This document shows, piece after piece, positions 9,456-17,996 of a stretch of 64,000 nucleotides of DNA. Every line of letters begins with the position of its first letter. Positions within the stretch are counted from its first letter, which is position 1. The position numbers were made by a program, and so were the translations under genes. This DNA is from Terriglobia bacterium (GTDB lineage: Bacteria > Acidobacteriota > Terriglobia > Terriglobales > Acidobacteriaceae): positions 62,001 to 126,000 of the forward strand of contig JAIQFO010000009.1 in assembly GCA_020073215.1 (NCBI GenBank), written 5' to 3'. The notes under the pieces are model-generated. The model saw only the letters and a list, made by a program, of their open reading frames with translations, was not told where the DNA came from and did no database searches.

Positions 9456-10019
9456 GTGAGTGCGAACGACGATCAGGCCGATGTCGAAAGAGTCCTGGCT
9501 GGCGACATTTCCGCTTTCGAAGCGATCGTCCGCCGCTGGCAGGGCCCGCTCATCAACCTGGCCTACCGCTTCTGTCGCGATCGTGGCCGCGCCGAGGAGA
9601 TGGCGCAAGAAGCCTTTCTCCGTGCCTACCGCGGGCTGGCTCAGTGGCGCAAGGATGCCGCTTTTTCCACCTGGCTTTTTGCGCTGGCAGCCAACCTCTA
9701 TCGTTCGGAACTGCGCCGCATCCCGGCGCGAACCGTGCCTCTGGAAGGCATTGCCGAACCCGCGGACGCCCGCGCCTCTGACGGCGGCCTCGAAGACCAC
9801 GATCGCGATTTAGCAGTGCGGCGCGCGGTCGCGGTCTTGCCGGCGAAGTATCGCGAGGCCTTGATCCTTTTTTACTTTCATGAAATGGACGTCACCGCCG
9901 CGGCCCGAACCCTCGGCGTGCCCGAGGGCACGGTCAAGGCGAGATTGTCTCGCGGCCGTGAAATCCTGCGCGGCAAACTTCCGCAGTTGTTGGCTGTGCC
10001 ACGATTGAAGGAGGCATGA
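9456..10019 (+). CDS. ECF-type RNA polymerase sigma factor
   Basis: A 187-residue sigma-70-family factor with the two-domain ECF layout. Region 2 spans about 15-90 (AYRFCRDRGRAEEMAQEAFLR, then AFSTWLFALAAN). Region 4 is at about 125-180, with a helix-turn-helix in VTAAARTLGVPEGTVKARLS. The start is a GTG. Its stop overlaps the start of the next gene (ATGATGA), which suggests translational coupling to a membrane partner that probably acts as its anti-sigma factor. It would redirect RNA polymerase to an envelope-type stress regulon; targets are not visible. Confidence 0.93.
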   Translation: MSANDDQADVERVLAGDISAFEAIVRRWQGPLINLAYRFCRDRGRAEEMAQEAFLRAYRGLAQWRKDAAFSTWLFALAANLYRSELRRIPARTVPLEGIAEPADARASDGGLEDHDRDLAVRRAVAVLPAKYREALILFYFHEMDVTAAARTLGVPEGTVKARLSRGREILRGKLPQLLAVPRLKEA

Positions 10020-10402
10020 TGAAACACGACGAGATTGATCGCATTCTTTCCCGCGAGGACGAGATCCTCCCCTCGTCGGGCTTCGCCGTCTCCGTCATGG
10101 ATGCGGTTCGACGCGAAGCCGCGGCGCCGCCGCCCATCCCGTTCCCATGGAAGCGAGCGATCCCCGGCTTGGTCGCCGCGGGCGTTGTTCTTGTACTAGT
10201 TCTAGTAGGGGGAGTTGTGGCCGTCGGGCGATTAGAAAAAGCCACTTCCCCGGACCTTTCCCTGGCCTTAGCGTCCCTGTCGTCGTCCATCTTCGGATTG
10301 CAGCGGAACTTGGGGAGCGCGACAATTTGGACTGCGCTTGCGCTGGTAGCGTCGTGGGTTTCAGTGAAACTCTCGATGCGCCTGGCTTCCGGCCGGGGAT
10401 GA
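10016..10402 (+). CDS. Probable membrane anti-sigma partner
   Basis: This 128-residue protein overlaps the ECF sigma gene by 4 bases. The N-terminal 45 residues are soluble and charged (MKHDEIDRILSREDEILPSSGF), followed by transmembrane helices at about 49-71 and 105-122. A short cytoplasmic segment before a membrane helix, encoded directly after an ECF sigma factor, is the usual anti-sigma arrangement. There is no zinc-binding HxxxCxxC motif, so it is not a classical ZAS protein. The assignment is by context. Confidence 0.7.
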   Translation: MMKHDEIDRILSREDEILPSSGFAVSVMDAVRREAAAPPPIPFPWKRAIPGLVAAGVVLVLVLVGGVVAVGRLEKATSPDLSLALASLSSSIFGLQRNLGSATIWTALALVASWVSVKLSMRLASGRG

Positions 10403-10607
10403 ACCCCGCCGGTGGAGAGCCCGGGCGCCACGCCCGGCCGGAAGATCTTCCCACATAACACGCTCGCTCTGTGAAATGCCTTCATGTCGTAGTGGTCCCT
10501 CGTTAGGCTGCTAAACTGATAGCTGAGCCGAGAGATCGGGTGCCACGTCGCTGCCTTAAAGCCTAGAACCTGGGACCTGGGACCTAACACCTGAGACCTG
10601 ACTTTCC
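10403..10607. repeat. Intergenic region with a class D hairpin and a one-armed 7-base repeat
   Basis: A GC-rich palindrome (about 10417-10437, CCGGGCG..CGCCCGG) follows the anti-sigma gene. Just before the permease start, 10561-10603 is a run of 7-base units (GAACCTG, GGACCTG, GGACCTA, ACACCTG, AGACCTG), one arm of the class B repeats seen as inverted pairs elsewhere in the window. Confidence 0.6.
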
Positions 10608-11840
10608 ATGAATACTTCCGAGGCGATCAAGATCGCACTCCTATCGCTCTGGGCGAACAAGCTGCGCTCAGCGCTGACGCTGTTGGGCGTGGTCATTGGA
10701 GTCGCCGCCGTGATTGCCGTGGTCACCTTCGTCAACGGCATTAATTCCTACGTCGGCGAGCGCATCTTCAATCTCGGCGCGGACGTGTTCATCATGTTCA
10801 AGGTCTCCCCGGCCGTCACCAATGTCGAACACTTCATCGAAGGCCAAAAGCGCAAAGACCTGACCATGGATGACTACCGCGCGGTGCGGGAGGGCTGCAA
10901 GCTCTGCGCCTACGTGGGAGCCTATGCGCGCAACGAGAGCGGCCATGTGAAATATGGCGAGCAGGCTCTCAGTGACACCATGGTGCAGGGGATGACGCCC
11001 GCGGTGGCGGTCACCCAGGACATCGACATAGATTCTGGCCGCATGGTGGGAGAGTCCGATCTGGAAAATGACGCTCCCGTCGCCGTGGTCGGCACCGATA
11101 TCGAAGAGACCCTGATGCCGGGCGTCGATCCGATCGGGAAGGAAATTCGTGTGGACGGCTGGGAGTACCGCATCATCGGCGTCGGGAAGAAGAAGGGCAA
11201 GATTCTGGGGCAGAGCCTGGACAACTATGTCCTCATGCCCATGACGTCCTGGATGAAACAGTACGGCAGTCACAACACCAACATGCGCATCTCCGCCAAA
11301 GCGGTTGGCACCGGCCCGGTCTTGGAATCCGCGATGGACGAAGCGCGAGTGATCCTGCGAGCACGCCGCCACGATCCTGCCGCCGGCTCTGACTCGTTCG
11401 ACATGGAGAACAACAGCAGCCTGCTGAGCATCTGGGCCAACCTTACCGGAACGTTCTTTGTCGCCATGATCGGCATTGCCGCCATCTCCATGGTGGTGGG
11501 TGGGATCGTAATCATGAACATCATGCTGGTCGCGGTCACCGAACGCACGCGGGAAATAGGGATTCGCAAAGCCATGGGCGCAAGGCGCTCCGATGTGCTG
11601 CTGCAATTCCTGATCGAGGCTGTGATCATGGCCACGGTTGGGGGCGTGATCGGCGTGCTGCTCGGGATCGCGGTGGCCAAGGGAGTCACGCTGGCGGTCG
11701 GAATGCCGTCTGTCATCAAGCTCTGGGCAGTAATAGCGGGACTGTTGGTGGCCGCAAGCGTAGGCATTTTCTTCGGCGTCTACCCGGCGCGCCGGGCGGC
11801 GATGCTCGATCCCATCGCGGCTCTGCGCTTTGAGACATAA
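10608..11840 (+). CDS. MacB/FtsX-type ABC transporter permease
   Basis: A 410-residue permease: first transmembrane helix about 21-43 (LTLLGVVIGVAAVIAVVTFV), a large periplasmic MacB-type core domain (about 45-270), then three C-terminal FtsX helices (about 285-400) with the coupling sequence ERTREIGIRKAMGARRSDVL. Such proteins form dimers with a separate ATPase and drive mechanical export or lipoprotein release. No ATPase gene is adjacent; only a second permease follows at 12052. It lies downstream of the ECF sigma/anti-sigma pair, perhaps as a target of that sigma factor. Confidence 0.92.
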   Translation: MNTSEAIKIALLSLWANKLRSALTLLGVVIGVAAVIAVVTFVNGINSYVGERIFNLGADVFIMFKVSPAVTNVEHFIEGQKRKDLTMDDYRAVREGCKLCAYVGAYARNESGHVKYGEQALSDTMVQGMTPAVAVTQDIDIDSGRMVGESDLENDAPVAVVGTDIEETLMPGVDPIGKEIRVDGWEYRIIGVGKKKGKILGQSLDNYVLMPMTSWMKQYGSHNTNMRISAKAVGTGPVLESAMDEARVILRARRHDPAAGSDSFDMENNSSLLSIWANLTGTFFVAMIGIAAISMVVGGIVIMNIMLVAVTERTREIGIRKAMGARRSDVLLQFLIEAVIMATVGGVIGVLLGIAVAKGVTLAVGMPSVIKLWAVIAGLLVAASVGIFFGVYPARRAAMLDPIAALRFET

Positions 11841-11851
11841 CCGCCGCCGGA

Positions 11852-11990
11852 AAGACTGGAGTTTCGTATCAGGGCGTCGCTTTAGCGATGCTGCAAGTTC
11901 TTCAAAGTGCAAGAACTGGAGTTTCGTATCAGGGCATCGCTTTAGCGATGCCGCCAGTTCTTCGAAATAGGAGCCACTTTAGGGGCTGCT
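11852..11990. repeat. Class A hairpin repeat, two tandem copies
   Basis: Two near-identical units of about 59 bases start at 11852 and 11911. Each has the lead-in TTTCGTATCAGGG and a hairpin with a TTTA loop (GCATCGC/GCGATGC in the second copy; one G-T pair in the first). The second copy is also bounded by AAGAACTGG and CCAGTTCTT. A second, smaller hairpin with a CTTTAG loop follows at about 11972-11988. Between two permease genes on the same strand. Confidence 0.7.
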
Positions 11991-12051
11991 GTCTACCAAG
12001 GAATAGAAATGCGTTTCCTCGGCGTCTCGGCGGTGAAAAGGTTCTGAACCC

Positions 12052-13311
12052 ATGATGAGCAAGAGCGAGTTCGGCGAAATCATCACCATGGCCCTGGCCA
12101 CCATCCGCAGCAACAAGCTGCGTTCCGGGCTTACCGTCCTGGGCATCGTCATCGGTGTAGCCGTGGTCATCGGAATTTCGTCGATCGTGCGCGGCCTCAA
12201 CGACAACGTCAGCACCATGATCAGCAGTATGGGATCGAACATTATCTTTGCCTTTCACATGCCGATTACCTTCGGGCGCCCCACCGAAGAGTTGCGCACG
12301 CGCAAGGAATTGACGTTCGATGATGCGGAAGCCATGAAGGACCTCCCGCACGTAAAGGCCGTGACCGCCGGCGTCCGCTTTTTCGAGCCGCGGCTAGGCA
12401 CCGGCACCTACGTAGTGAAGTACGGCGACCGCAAGGCCAAGCAGACGATCCTGGAAGGCGACACCGCGTCGGTCAAAGATGTCTTCGACTTGAACATGAA
12501 GTCCGGGCGCTGGTTCAGCGAGATTGACGACCAACGGCGGGCGCCGGTGATCATTCTCGGTGCCGACACTTCGGAAGAGCTTTTTGGCGGTGCCGATCCC
12601 GTGGGCAAGGAAATCAATATCGAAGGCCAGTTGTTCCAGGTGATCGGGGAGATCGAAAAGGTCAAGAGCGCCTTCGGCGGCGGCAAGAATCCCGACGACA
12701 ACAAAGTCTATTTTCCGCTGTCCACGCTGCACAAACTGCACCCCGAACTCAAGCAGCACTTCATCAGTGTCAAGGCAACGTCGCACGCGGATATGCCGAA
12801 AGCCGAGGACGAAATGCGCGAACTGCTGCGCCGCCGCCGCCGCGTACCCCCGGACAAGCCGGACAATTTCGCCGTCTTTACCCAGGACTCGCTCTCGGAC
12901 GTCTGGAGCCAGATCACCCAAGCGGTGTTCATTTTTATGTTTGCCGTCTCGAGCGTCGCCTTGATCGTAGGCGGCGTGGGCGTGATGAACATCATGCTGG
13001 TGTCCGTGACCGAGCGCACGCGGGAAATCGGCGTCCGCAAGGCCATGGGCGCCCGCAAACGTGATGTGTTGCTGCAATTCACGCTGGAGGCGATCACGCT
13101 CACGGCGATCGGAGGAATCCTGGGCGTCCTCCTGGGCGCGATCATCACCTACGGCATCCGCATGGTGTGGGATTCCCTGCCCGCGACCATGTCGGTATTC
13201 TGGGCCGGCTTCGGCTTTCTCGCGGCTGCGGCCGAGGGCCTGGTGTTCGGAATCTATCCCGCCTGGAAAGCCGCCAACCTCGACCCCATCGAGTCGCTGC
13301 GCTACGAGTAA
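12052..13311 (+). CDS. MacB/FtsX-type ABC transporter permease, second copy
   Basis: A 419-residue paralogue of the preceding permease with the same plan: helix 1 at about 23-45 ([20 protein letters not shown]), a MacB periplasmic core to about 275, then three FtsX helices with [21 protein letters not shown] CCxPP-like linker is absent. The two permeases probably form a heterodimer that uses an ATPase encoded elsewhere. The start could be either of two adjacent ATG codons. The gap between the paralogues holds a class A repeat and a short 9-base-unit run (about 12010-12040). Confidence 0.92.
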   Translation: MMSKSEFGEIITMALATIRSNKLRSGLTVLGIVIGVAVVIGISSIVRGLNDNVSTMISSMGSNIIFAFHMPITFGRPTEELRTRKELTFDDAEAMKDLPHVKAVTAGVRFFEPRLGTGTYVVKYGDRKAKQTILEGDTASVKDVFDLNMKSGRWFSEIDDQRRAPVIILGADTSEELFGGADPVGKEINIEGQLFQVIGEIEKVKSAFGGGKNPDDNKVYFPLSTLHKLHPELKQHFISVKATSHADMPKAEDEMRELLRRRRRVPPDKPDNFAVFTQDSLSDVWSQITQAVFIFMFAVSSVALIVGGVGVMNIMLVSVTERTREIGVRKAMGARKRDVLLQFTLEAITLTAIGGILGVLLGAIITYGIRMVWDSLPATMSVFWAGFGFLAAAAEGLVFGIYPAWKAANLDPIESLRYE

Positions 13312-13315
13312 GCAT

Positions 13316-13389
13316 GTGTAGCGCGGACACTCTTGTCCGCGCTGCATGCAGCATCCAAAAAGCTCGCGGACAAGAGTCTCCGCGCCATA
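13316..13389. repeat. Pair of class D hairpins in inverted orientation
   Basis: GTGTAGCGCGGACA-CTCT-TGTCCGCG at 13316 is followed at 13362 by the reverse-complement form of a second copy with a slightly different stem. Each copy can fold alone, and the two can pair with each other. They lie directly after a permease gene and may also end transcription. Confidence 0.6.
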
Positions 13390-13437
13390 CGAACCATTCG
13401 CGGTTGAGGGTCCTCACGGTTTATTCTTTCGAGTCAC

Positions 13438-14640
13438 ATGCCACTAACTCCCAGAACGGCGCTCGAAGCGGTCGCCGCAATCGATACTGTCGGCTGTCTG
13501 TTCTTCTATTTCCTATCCGCCCTCGGGCTCACCTCTTTCCTCAGCGACCGCCGCAAGAGACTCCAGCAGCCCCCGCGGCCAGAAAGCGACCTGCCTCCCG
13601 TCTCCATCTTCAAGCCCTTGAAGGGCGTCGATCCTAAGATCTGGGAGTGCTTTTGCAGCCACTGCGAACAGGACTATCCGCAATTTCAATTGATATTCGG
13701 TGTCAGCGATCCCGGCGATCCCGCCGTCGAGGTGGTGCGGAAGCTCCAGGCAAAATATCCCAACCTCCCGATTGAGCTGATCGTGTGCGATCGCGTTCTC
13801 GGAGCAAATATCAAGGTCAGCAATCTCGTCCAGATGTTACCCGCGGCAAGCCACGAACTCCTGCTGGTGAACGACAGCGACATCGATGTACCTGCGGACT
13901 ATTTGCAAAAGGTGATCGCGCCCCTCGCGGACCCGTCCGTGGGACTGGTGACCTGCCTCTACCGCGGCGTCGCCGCCCCCACGTTCGGCTCCCGTCTGGA
14001 GGCGTTGGGCATCGGCACCGACTTTATCCCGGGAGTTCTGAGCGCCAGGTTTCTCGAGAAAGGATTGCATTTCGGACTGGGATCGACGCTGGCCTTTCGC
14101 CGCCACGACCTCAAGATGATTGGCGGATTCGAAGCGTTCCTCGACTACCTGGCTGATGACTATGAACTCGGCCGTCGCATCGCGGCAACTGGAAAGCGAG
14201 TCGAACTCAGCGAAGCAATCGTCACTACATATCTGCCCGCCTACACGTTGCGCCAGTTTTTCCAACATCAGCTGCGCTGGTCGCGCACCATTCGGGACGC
14301 CCGTCGTTGGGGATACACCGGGCTGCTTTTCACCTTCGGCCTGCCTTGGACGTTGGTGACGCTAATAGCGGCGCGGGGAGCTGCGTGGGCGTGGGGACTA
14401 TTCGCGCTGACGCTCACCGCGCGGCTGGCCGTCGGTATCGGCACCGCCGTGCTCGTACTGAGCGACGAACAAGTGATTCGCAATATTGTTTTGTTGCCGT
14501 TACGAGATCTGATCGCGCCGCTCGTCTGGGCGGCCAGTTTCATGGGCAACCGTATCCATTGGCGAGGCGAGGTTTTCGATCTGAAAGAAGGCCGCTTGAC
14601 TAGCGCGAAGCCGGTGTCGTCGGCCGATTGGAAAAGATAA
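13438..14640 (+). CDS. hpnI: Hopanoid-associated glycosyltransferase HpnI-like (GT21)
   Basis: A 400-residue membrane glycosyltransferase of the ceramide-glucosyltransferase type. N-terminal helix at about 12-35, GT-A catalytic domain at 50-285 with NDSDID at 145-150 (D2), DDYELG at 240-245 (D3) and HQLRW at 277-281, the (Q/R)xxRW motif of GT21, then C-terminal helices. HpnI adds N-acetylglucosamine to bacteriohopanetetrol. Other hopanoid genes (shc, hpnG, hpnK) are not in the window, so a different lipid acceptor is possible. Its 3' end overlaps the convergent ArnT-like gene by 41 bases. Confidence 0.85.
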   Translation: MPLTPRTALEAVAAIDTVGCLFFYFLSALGLTSFLSDRRKRLQQPPRPESDLPPVSIFKPLKGVDPKIWECFCSHCEQDYPQFQLIFGVSDPGDPAVEVVRKLQAKYPNLPIELIVCDRVLGANIKVSNLVQMLPAASHELLLVNDSDIDVPADYLQKVIAPLADPSVGLVTCLYRGVAAPTFGSRLEALGIGTDFIPGVLSARFLEKGLHFGLGSTLAFRRHDLKMIGGFEAFLDYLADDYELGRRIAATGKRVELSEAIVTTYLPAYTLRQFFQHQLRWSRTIRDARRWGYTGLLFTFGLPWTLVTLIAARGAAWAWGLFALTLTARLAVGIGTAVLVLSDEQVIRNIVLLPLRDLIAPLVWAASFMGNRIHWRGEVFDLKEGRLTSAKPVSSADWKR

Positions 14641-16483
14641 TCTTGCCGCCGCCGCGTGCCACCTCATACCGCACCAATCCTTGGAGCGCCGGTGGCTCAT
14701 CCTCTTCCGCCCACAAAAAAACGCGTTGCGGCCCCTTCCACATCTCGACAAACGAAGCCTGCGTCTCGAAAACCCGCGGCGCTCCCGGAAACTGCGTGCC
14801 ATACCACATGTTTCCGCCCGGCGCGCGCAAACTGTGCAGCGGGATTCCGGTGTAGAAATTCAGCGACGACGCATTTTCATACAGCCCGATCACCACAATC
14901 TGATCGCCGGGCCGGTACTGCTCGCGAATCGTCATCGCCAGATCTTTCGACGAAAGGATCGGAGAAAAAATGCCGAATGCAATCCGCACGCACGCCAGCA
15001 GAACTACCATCATCGCCACCAGCGCGGCATTCCCCGCGCCCGCCCGCCCGCGACGCCGCAGAATCCAGTTAGCGAGCGTTCCCAGCAGAAACGCGACCGA
15101 GAATCCAAACAACGGCACGCGGAACGCCCCCATGGCCTGCGGGGTCAAATCGAGAAAGTGCCCGAACGAAAGCGCGTAGTCTTGCGGATGTTTCCGCAGC
15201 AGATCCGATAGATCCGTGCCCGGAGCCGGCGCCTTCGAGAACATGAGCAGCGCAAAGCCAACCACCGCCATGATGACGCCTGCCGCCAGCAACACTCCCG
15301 ACGAAATCCGCCCCGAGCGCCGTTCCCGGCTATCCCCAGCCGAAGTTCTCTCCCGTTGCAACCATCCGCCGACCAGCAATGCCATCGCCGGGATCGCCGG
15401 AATCGTGTAGTATTCCTGCCTCGTCGAGAGGCTGAAGAAGCCCACGATCACCAGGCTCCACAACGAAAATAAAAGATACGCCCGCTGCCGCCGCGTCATC
15501 TGCATGCGGAACTCGCGCCACCGCCGCGGCACTTCCCGCACCGACTGCGGAAGAAACACTGTCCATGGAATCAGCCACAATACCAGCAATGCCCAGAACA
15601 ACAACAGCGGAACCGTGTCGTAATCACGCGGTACGCGTTTGTTCAGAAAACGCAGGATGTGCTCGTTGACGAAGTAGAACCAAAGAAACCCGCGGACCTG
15701 CCCCTGCGCCGGATTCCGCAGCGCCGCCAGAATATGCCAAGGCGCGGCGATCGCAAAGAACACGACCGTGCTCGAAAGCAACCGCAGCCTGAGCAGGTGC
15801 CGCAAATTCCCCGTCAGCAGCAGATAAAGCCCGATCGCTCCCGCCGGAAACACGAGTCCGATCAGCCCCTTGGTAAGCACGTTGAGCGCGCACACGGCCG
15901 CGAGCCCCCAACAAGTCCAGCGTGCGGGCTTCGGTTGCTCCAGCTTCTGTTGTTCCAACGACACCAGAAAAAGCCAAAACGTCAGAGTCAGCCAGAGGCC
16001 CACCGGCACATCGGGAATCAGAAAGCGGGTAAAAAGATACGGTCCGAGCGCCGTCGCCAGCACCAGCCCGGAATCGAATCCGCCTTCGCCGCCCAGAGCC
16101 CAGCGTCCCAATCCGTAAGTGGAGAGAATCATCGCCAGCACGCCCAGCATGAGCGGCAAGCGCGTGCTCCACTCGTTGACGCCGAATAGCGTGTAGCTCG
16201 CAGCCACGCCCCAATACATCAGCGGGGCTTTTTCCAGATAGCGGATGCCGTTGGCGTAGAGCGTGACCCAGTCGTGTCGCTGTACCATTTCGCGCGCCGC
16301 CTCGGCATGCACCGTGTCGGCATCGTCGAGCAAGGCGGGCCGCGACAGTCCCGCCATGTAGATAACCGCCCACAATGCAATCAGCGCCAGCACGCAAATT
16401 CGCCAGTCCGAAAGCAACTGGTTCGGACGGGATATGCTCTCAGTTGTCGGCGGATCGAGATTGCGCGTAGGGCCAGAATTCAT
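14600..16483 (-). CDS. ArnT/PMT-like glycosyltransferase family 39 membrane protein
   Basis: A 627-residue polytopic membrane protein with about 11-13 predicted helices. After helix 1 comes a periplasmic loop with DDADTVHAEAAREM, the acidic motif expected in GT-C enzymes of the PMT/ArnT group, then RYLEKAPLMYW. The C-terminal soluble domain (about 500-627) is of the ArnT type. Such enzymes move a sugar from undecaprenyl phosphate to lipid A or protein at the outer face of the membrane. It converges on and overlaps the HpnI-like gene. A shorter start is possible, since the first 25 residues are polar. Confidence 0.88.
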   Translation of the reverse strand: MNSGPTRNLDPPTTESISRPNQLLSDWRICVLALIALWAVIYMAGLSRPALLDDADTVHAEAAREMVQRHDWVTLYANGIRYLEKAPLMYWGVAASYTLFGVNEWSTRLPLMLGVLAMILSTYGLGRWALGGEGGFDSGLVLATALGPYLFTRFLIPDVPVGLWLTLTFWLFLVSLEQQKLEQPKPARWTCWGLAAVCALNVLTKGLIGLVFPAGAIGLYLLLTGNLRHLLRLRLLSSTVVFFAIAAPWHILAALRNPAQGQVRGFLWFYFVNEHILRFLNKRVPRDYDTVPLLLFWALLVLWLIPWTVFLPQSVREVPRRWREFRMQMTRRQRAYLLFSLWSLVIVGFFSLSTRQEYYTIPAIPAMALLVGGWLQRERTSAGDSRERRSGRISSGVLLAAGVIMAVVGFALLMFSKAPAPGTDLSDLLRKHPQDYALSFGHFLDLTPQAMGAFRVPLFGFSVAFLLGTLANWILRRRGRAGAGNAALVAMMVVLLACVRIAFGIFSPILSSKDLAMTIREQYRPGDQIVVIGLYENASSLNFYTGIPLHSLRAPGGNMWYGTQFPGAPRVFETQASFVEMWKGPQRVFLWAEEDEPPALQGLVRYEVARGGGKIIFSNRPTTPASR

Positions 16484-16510
16484 CGCGGAAGGTTCATTAT
16501 ACGGGAGTGT

Positions 16511-16651
16511 GGGGACGGGGCGGATGAGGTCAGAGGTGAGAGGTCAGATTGCAGAGGTGAAACCAGAATTGCAGAAGTTCTCAGTGGAGTAGAGGTGGGT
16601 TAACCTCAGCAATCTGACCTCTCACCTCTGACCTCACCCGCCCCGCCACCA
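16511..16651. repeat. Class B inverted repeat (7-base units, GGTCAGA type)
   Basis: A long inverted repeat, arms about 16511-16557 and 16604-16651, separated by about 46 bases. The arms agree over roughly 45 bases with a few mismatches. The core of each arm is made of 7-base units (GAGGTCA, GAGGTGA, GAGGTCA). It lies upstream of the ArnT-like gene and downstream of the GT4 gene. Related copies are at 45553 and 60204. Confidence 0.8.
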
Positions 16652-16657
16652 CACAGC

Positions 16658-17818
16658 TCAGTCGGCGGCGACCCCGCGGGAAACGCGGCTGCCCGCCACT
16701 TCGCGATAAATCTCGAGGATCCTCGCCACCGAGTTCGTCCAGGAAAATCGCTGCGCCTGCTCATAGCCGCGTTGTTTCATCCGCTCGCGCAGCGCCGGAT
16801 CCAGCAGCACGCGCTGCAAAGCTCGCCGAATCTCAAACACGTTTTCCGGATTCACCAGCAATGCCGCGTTCCCCGCCACTTCCGGCAAGCTCGATGTGTT
16901 CGAAGTGACGACCGGCGTTCCGTGAGCCATCGCTTCCAGCGGCGGCAATCCAAATCCCTCGTAAAGCGACGGAAACACAAAAACCTTCGCGACATCATAA
17001 AAAATGCGCAGCACTTCGATCGGTACAAATCCTAAGAAGCGCACGTCATTCTGCACCCCGCTGCGCACCACCGTGCGCCGCAGCCGCGGATGGCTCGAAA
17101 GGTCGTCCCCGATGATGATGAGCTTCAGATCCGGGAACTGCTGCTCCTTTTGCAGTTCGCTCTTCAGCGCCGAAAACGCTTCGATGATGCGCACCACATT
17201 CTTGTGGGGCCGAATCGCGCCCGCATACAGTATGAACGGATAGTTCACCAGATAGCGCTGGGCAATCAGTTCGCGATCCGCTGCGCTGGCGTGGCCGCGC
17301 AGAAAGCGTTCGTCAATCGCGTTATAGACCACTTCGATGCGGTCGTCTGGAATAGCCAACAGCTTTTCGATTTCGTTCCTGGTGAATTGTGACACCGCGA
17401 TCACGCGCGCCGCCTTACGCAACACGCGCCGCGTCAGGTAAAAGTGCAGGGTGCGCCGCAAACTGGACGCGTTGCGCGATCCATACATGTGCTCGAGCAG
17501 ATCGTGCACGGTCAGAACATAAGGACAGCTCAGTCCGCGCGGAATCCAGAACAGGTGTGGGATGTGAACCACGTCGCACTCCAGGCGTTTCACAATCGCC
17601 CGGAAATCGAGATTCCCTTTGAGCGTGTCATCGCGGGCGTCCAACGCCACCGCGTGGAAGTTCGGCGGCAACGCGCCGCATTCCGCCACCTTCGCCGGCG
17701 ATCCAATGAGAAAGTATTTGCTGTCGCGGTCCAGGCGCGCCAGGGTGCGAACTACATTCCGGATGTAGGTCCCCACGCCGAATTCCGTCATGCGACGGAT
17801 ATCAATGGCTACTTTCAC
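16658..17818 (-). CDS. GT4-family glycosyltransferase
   Basis: A 386-residue GT-B enzyme. The N-terminal domain begins MKVAIDIRRMTEFGVGTYIRN, with the glycine-rich acceptor loop of GT4 enzymes. The C-terminal donor domain holds ILYAGAIRPHKN near 205 and PSLYEGFGLPPLEAMAHGTPV near 290, the E-x7-E motif that binds the nucleotide sugar. It uses an activated sugar (often GDP-mannose) to extend a glycan or glycolipid on the cytoplasmic side. With the ArnT-like gene upstream on the same strand, a role in envelope glycolipid or exopolysaccharide is likely. Confidence 0.92.
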   Translation of the reverse strand: MKVAIDIRRMTEFGVGTYIRNVVRTLARLDRDSKYFLIGSPAKVAECGALPPNFHAVALDARDDTLKGNLDFRAIVKRLECDVVHIPHLFWIPRGLSCPYVLTVHDLLEHMYGSRNASSLRRTLHFYLTRRVLRKAARVIAVSQFTRNEIEKLLAIPDDRIEVVYNAIDERFLRGHASAADRELIAQRYLVNYPFILYAGAIRPHKNVVRIIEAFSALKSELQKEQQFPDLKLIIIGDDLSSHPRLRRTVVRSGVQNDVRFLGFVPIEVLRIFYDVAKVFVFPSLYEGFGLPPLEAMAHGTPVVTSNTSSLPEVAGNAALLVNPENVFEIRRALQRVLLDPALRERMKQRGYEQAQRFSWTNSVARILEIYREVAGSRVSRGVAAD

Positions 17819-17996
17819 GACTGGAATTTAAACACAGAGGACACGGGGAACACAGGGAATTCGCCAGGCTTGCTCTTGCCACTCTCCCCGCCCATTCTCA
17901 GCAATAGCGGTCTGCTGAAAGCCCGGATGAAGATCACGGCCTATAATCGGCAGGACATTGCTACCCACGATGCAGGAATCCAGGAGCGTTACTGCG

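Noticed and set aside
10668..11912. A 414-codon open frame on minus
   Set aside because: Antisense to the first permease gene; His/Arg-rich shadow with no family features.
16511..16651. Repeats considered as a CRISPR array
   Set aside because: Units are 7 bases with no spacers and occur as inverted pairs; there are no cas genes in the window.
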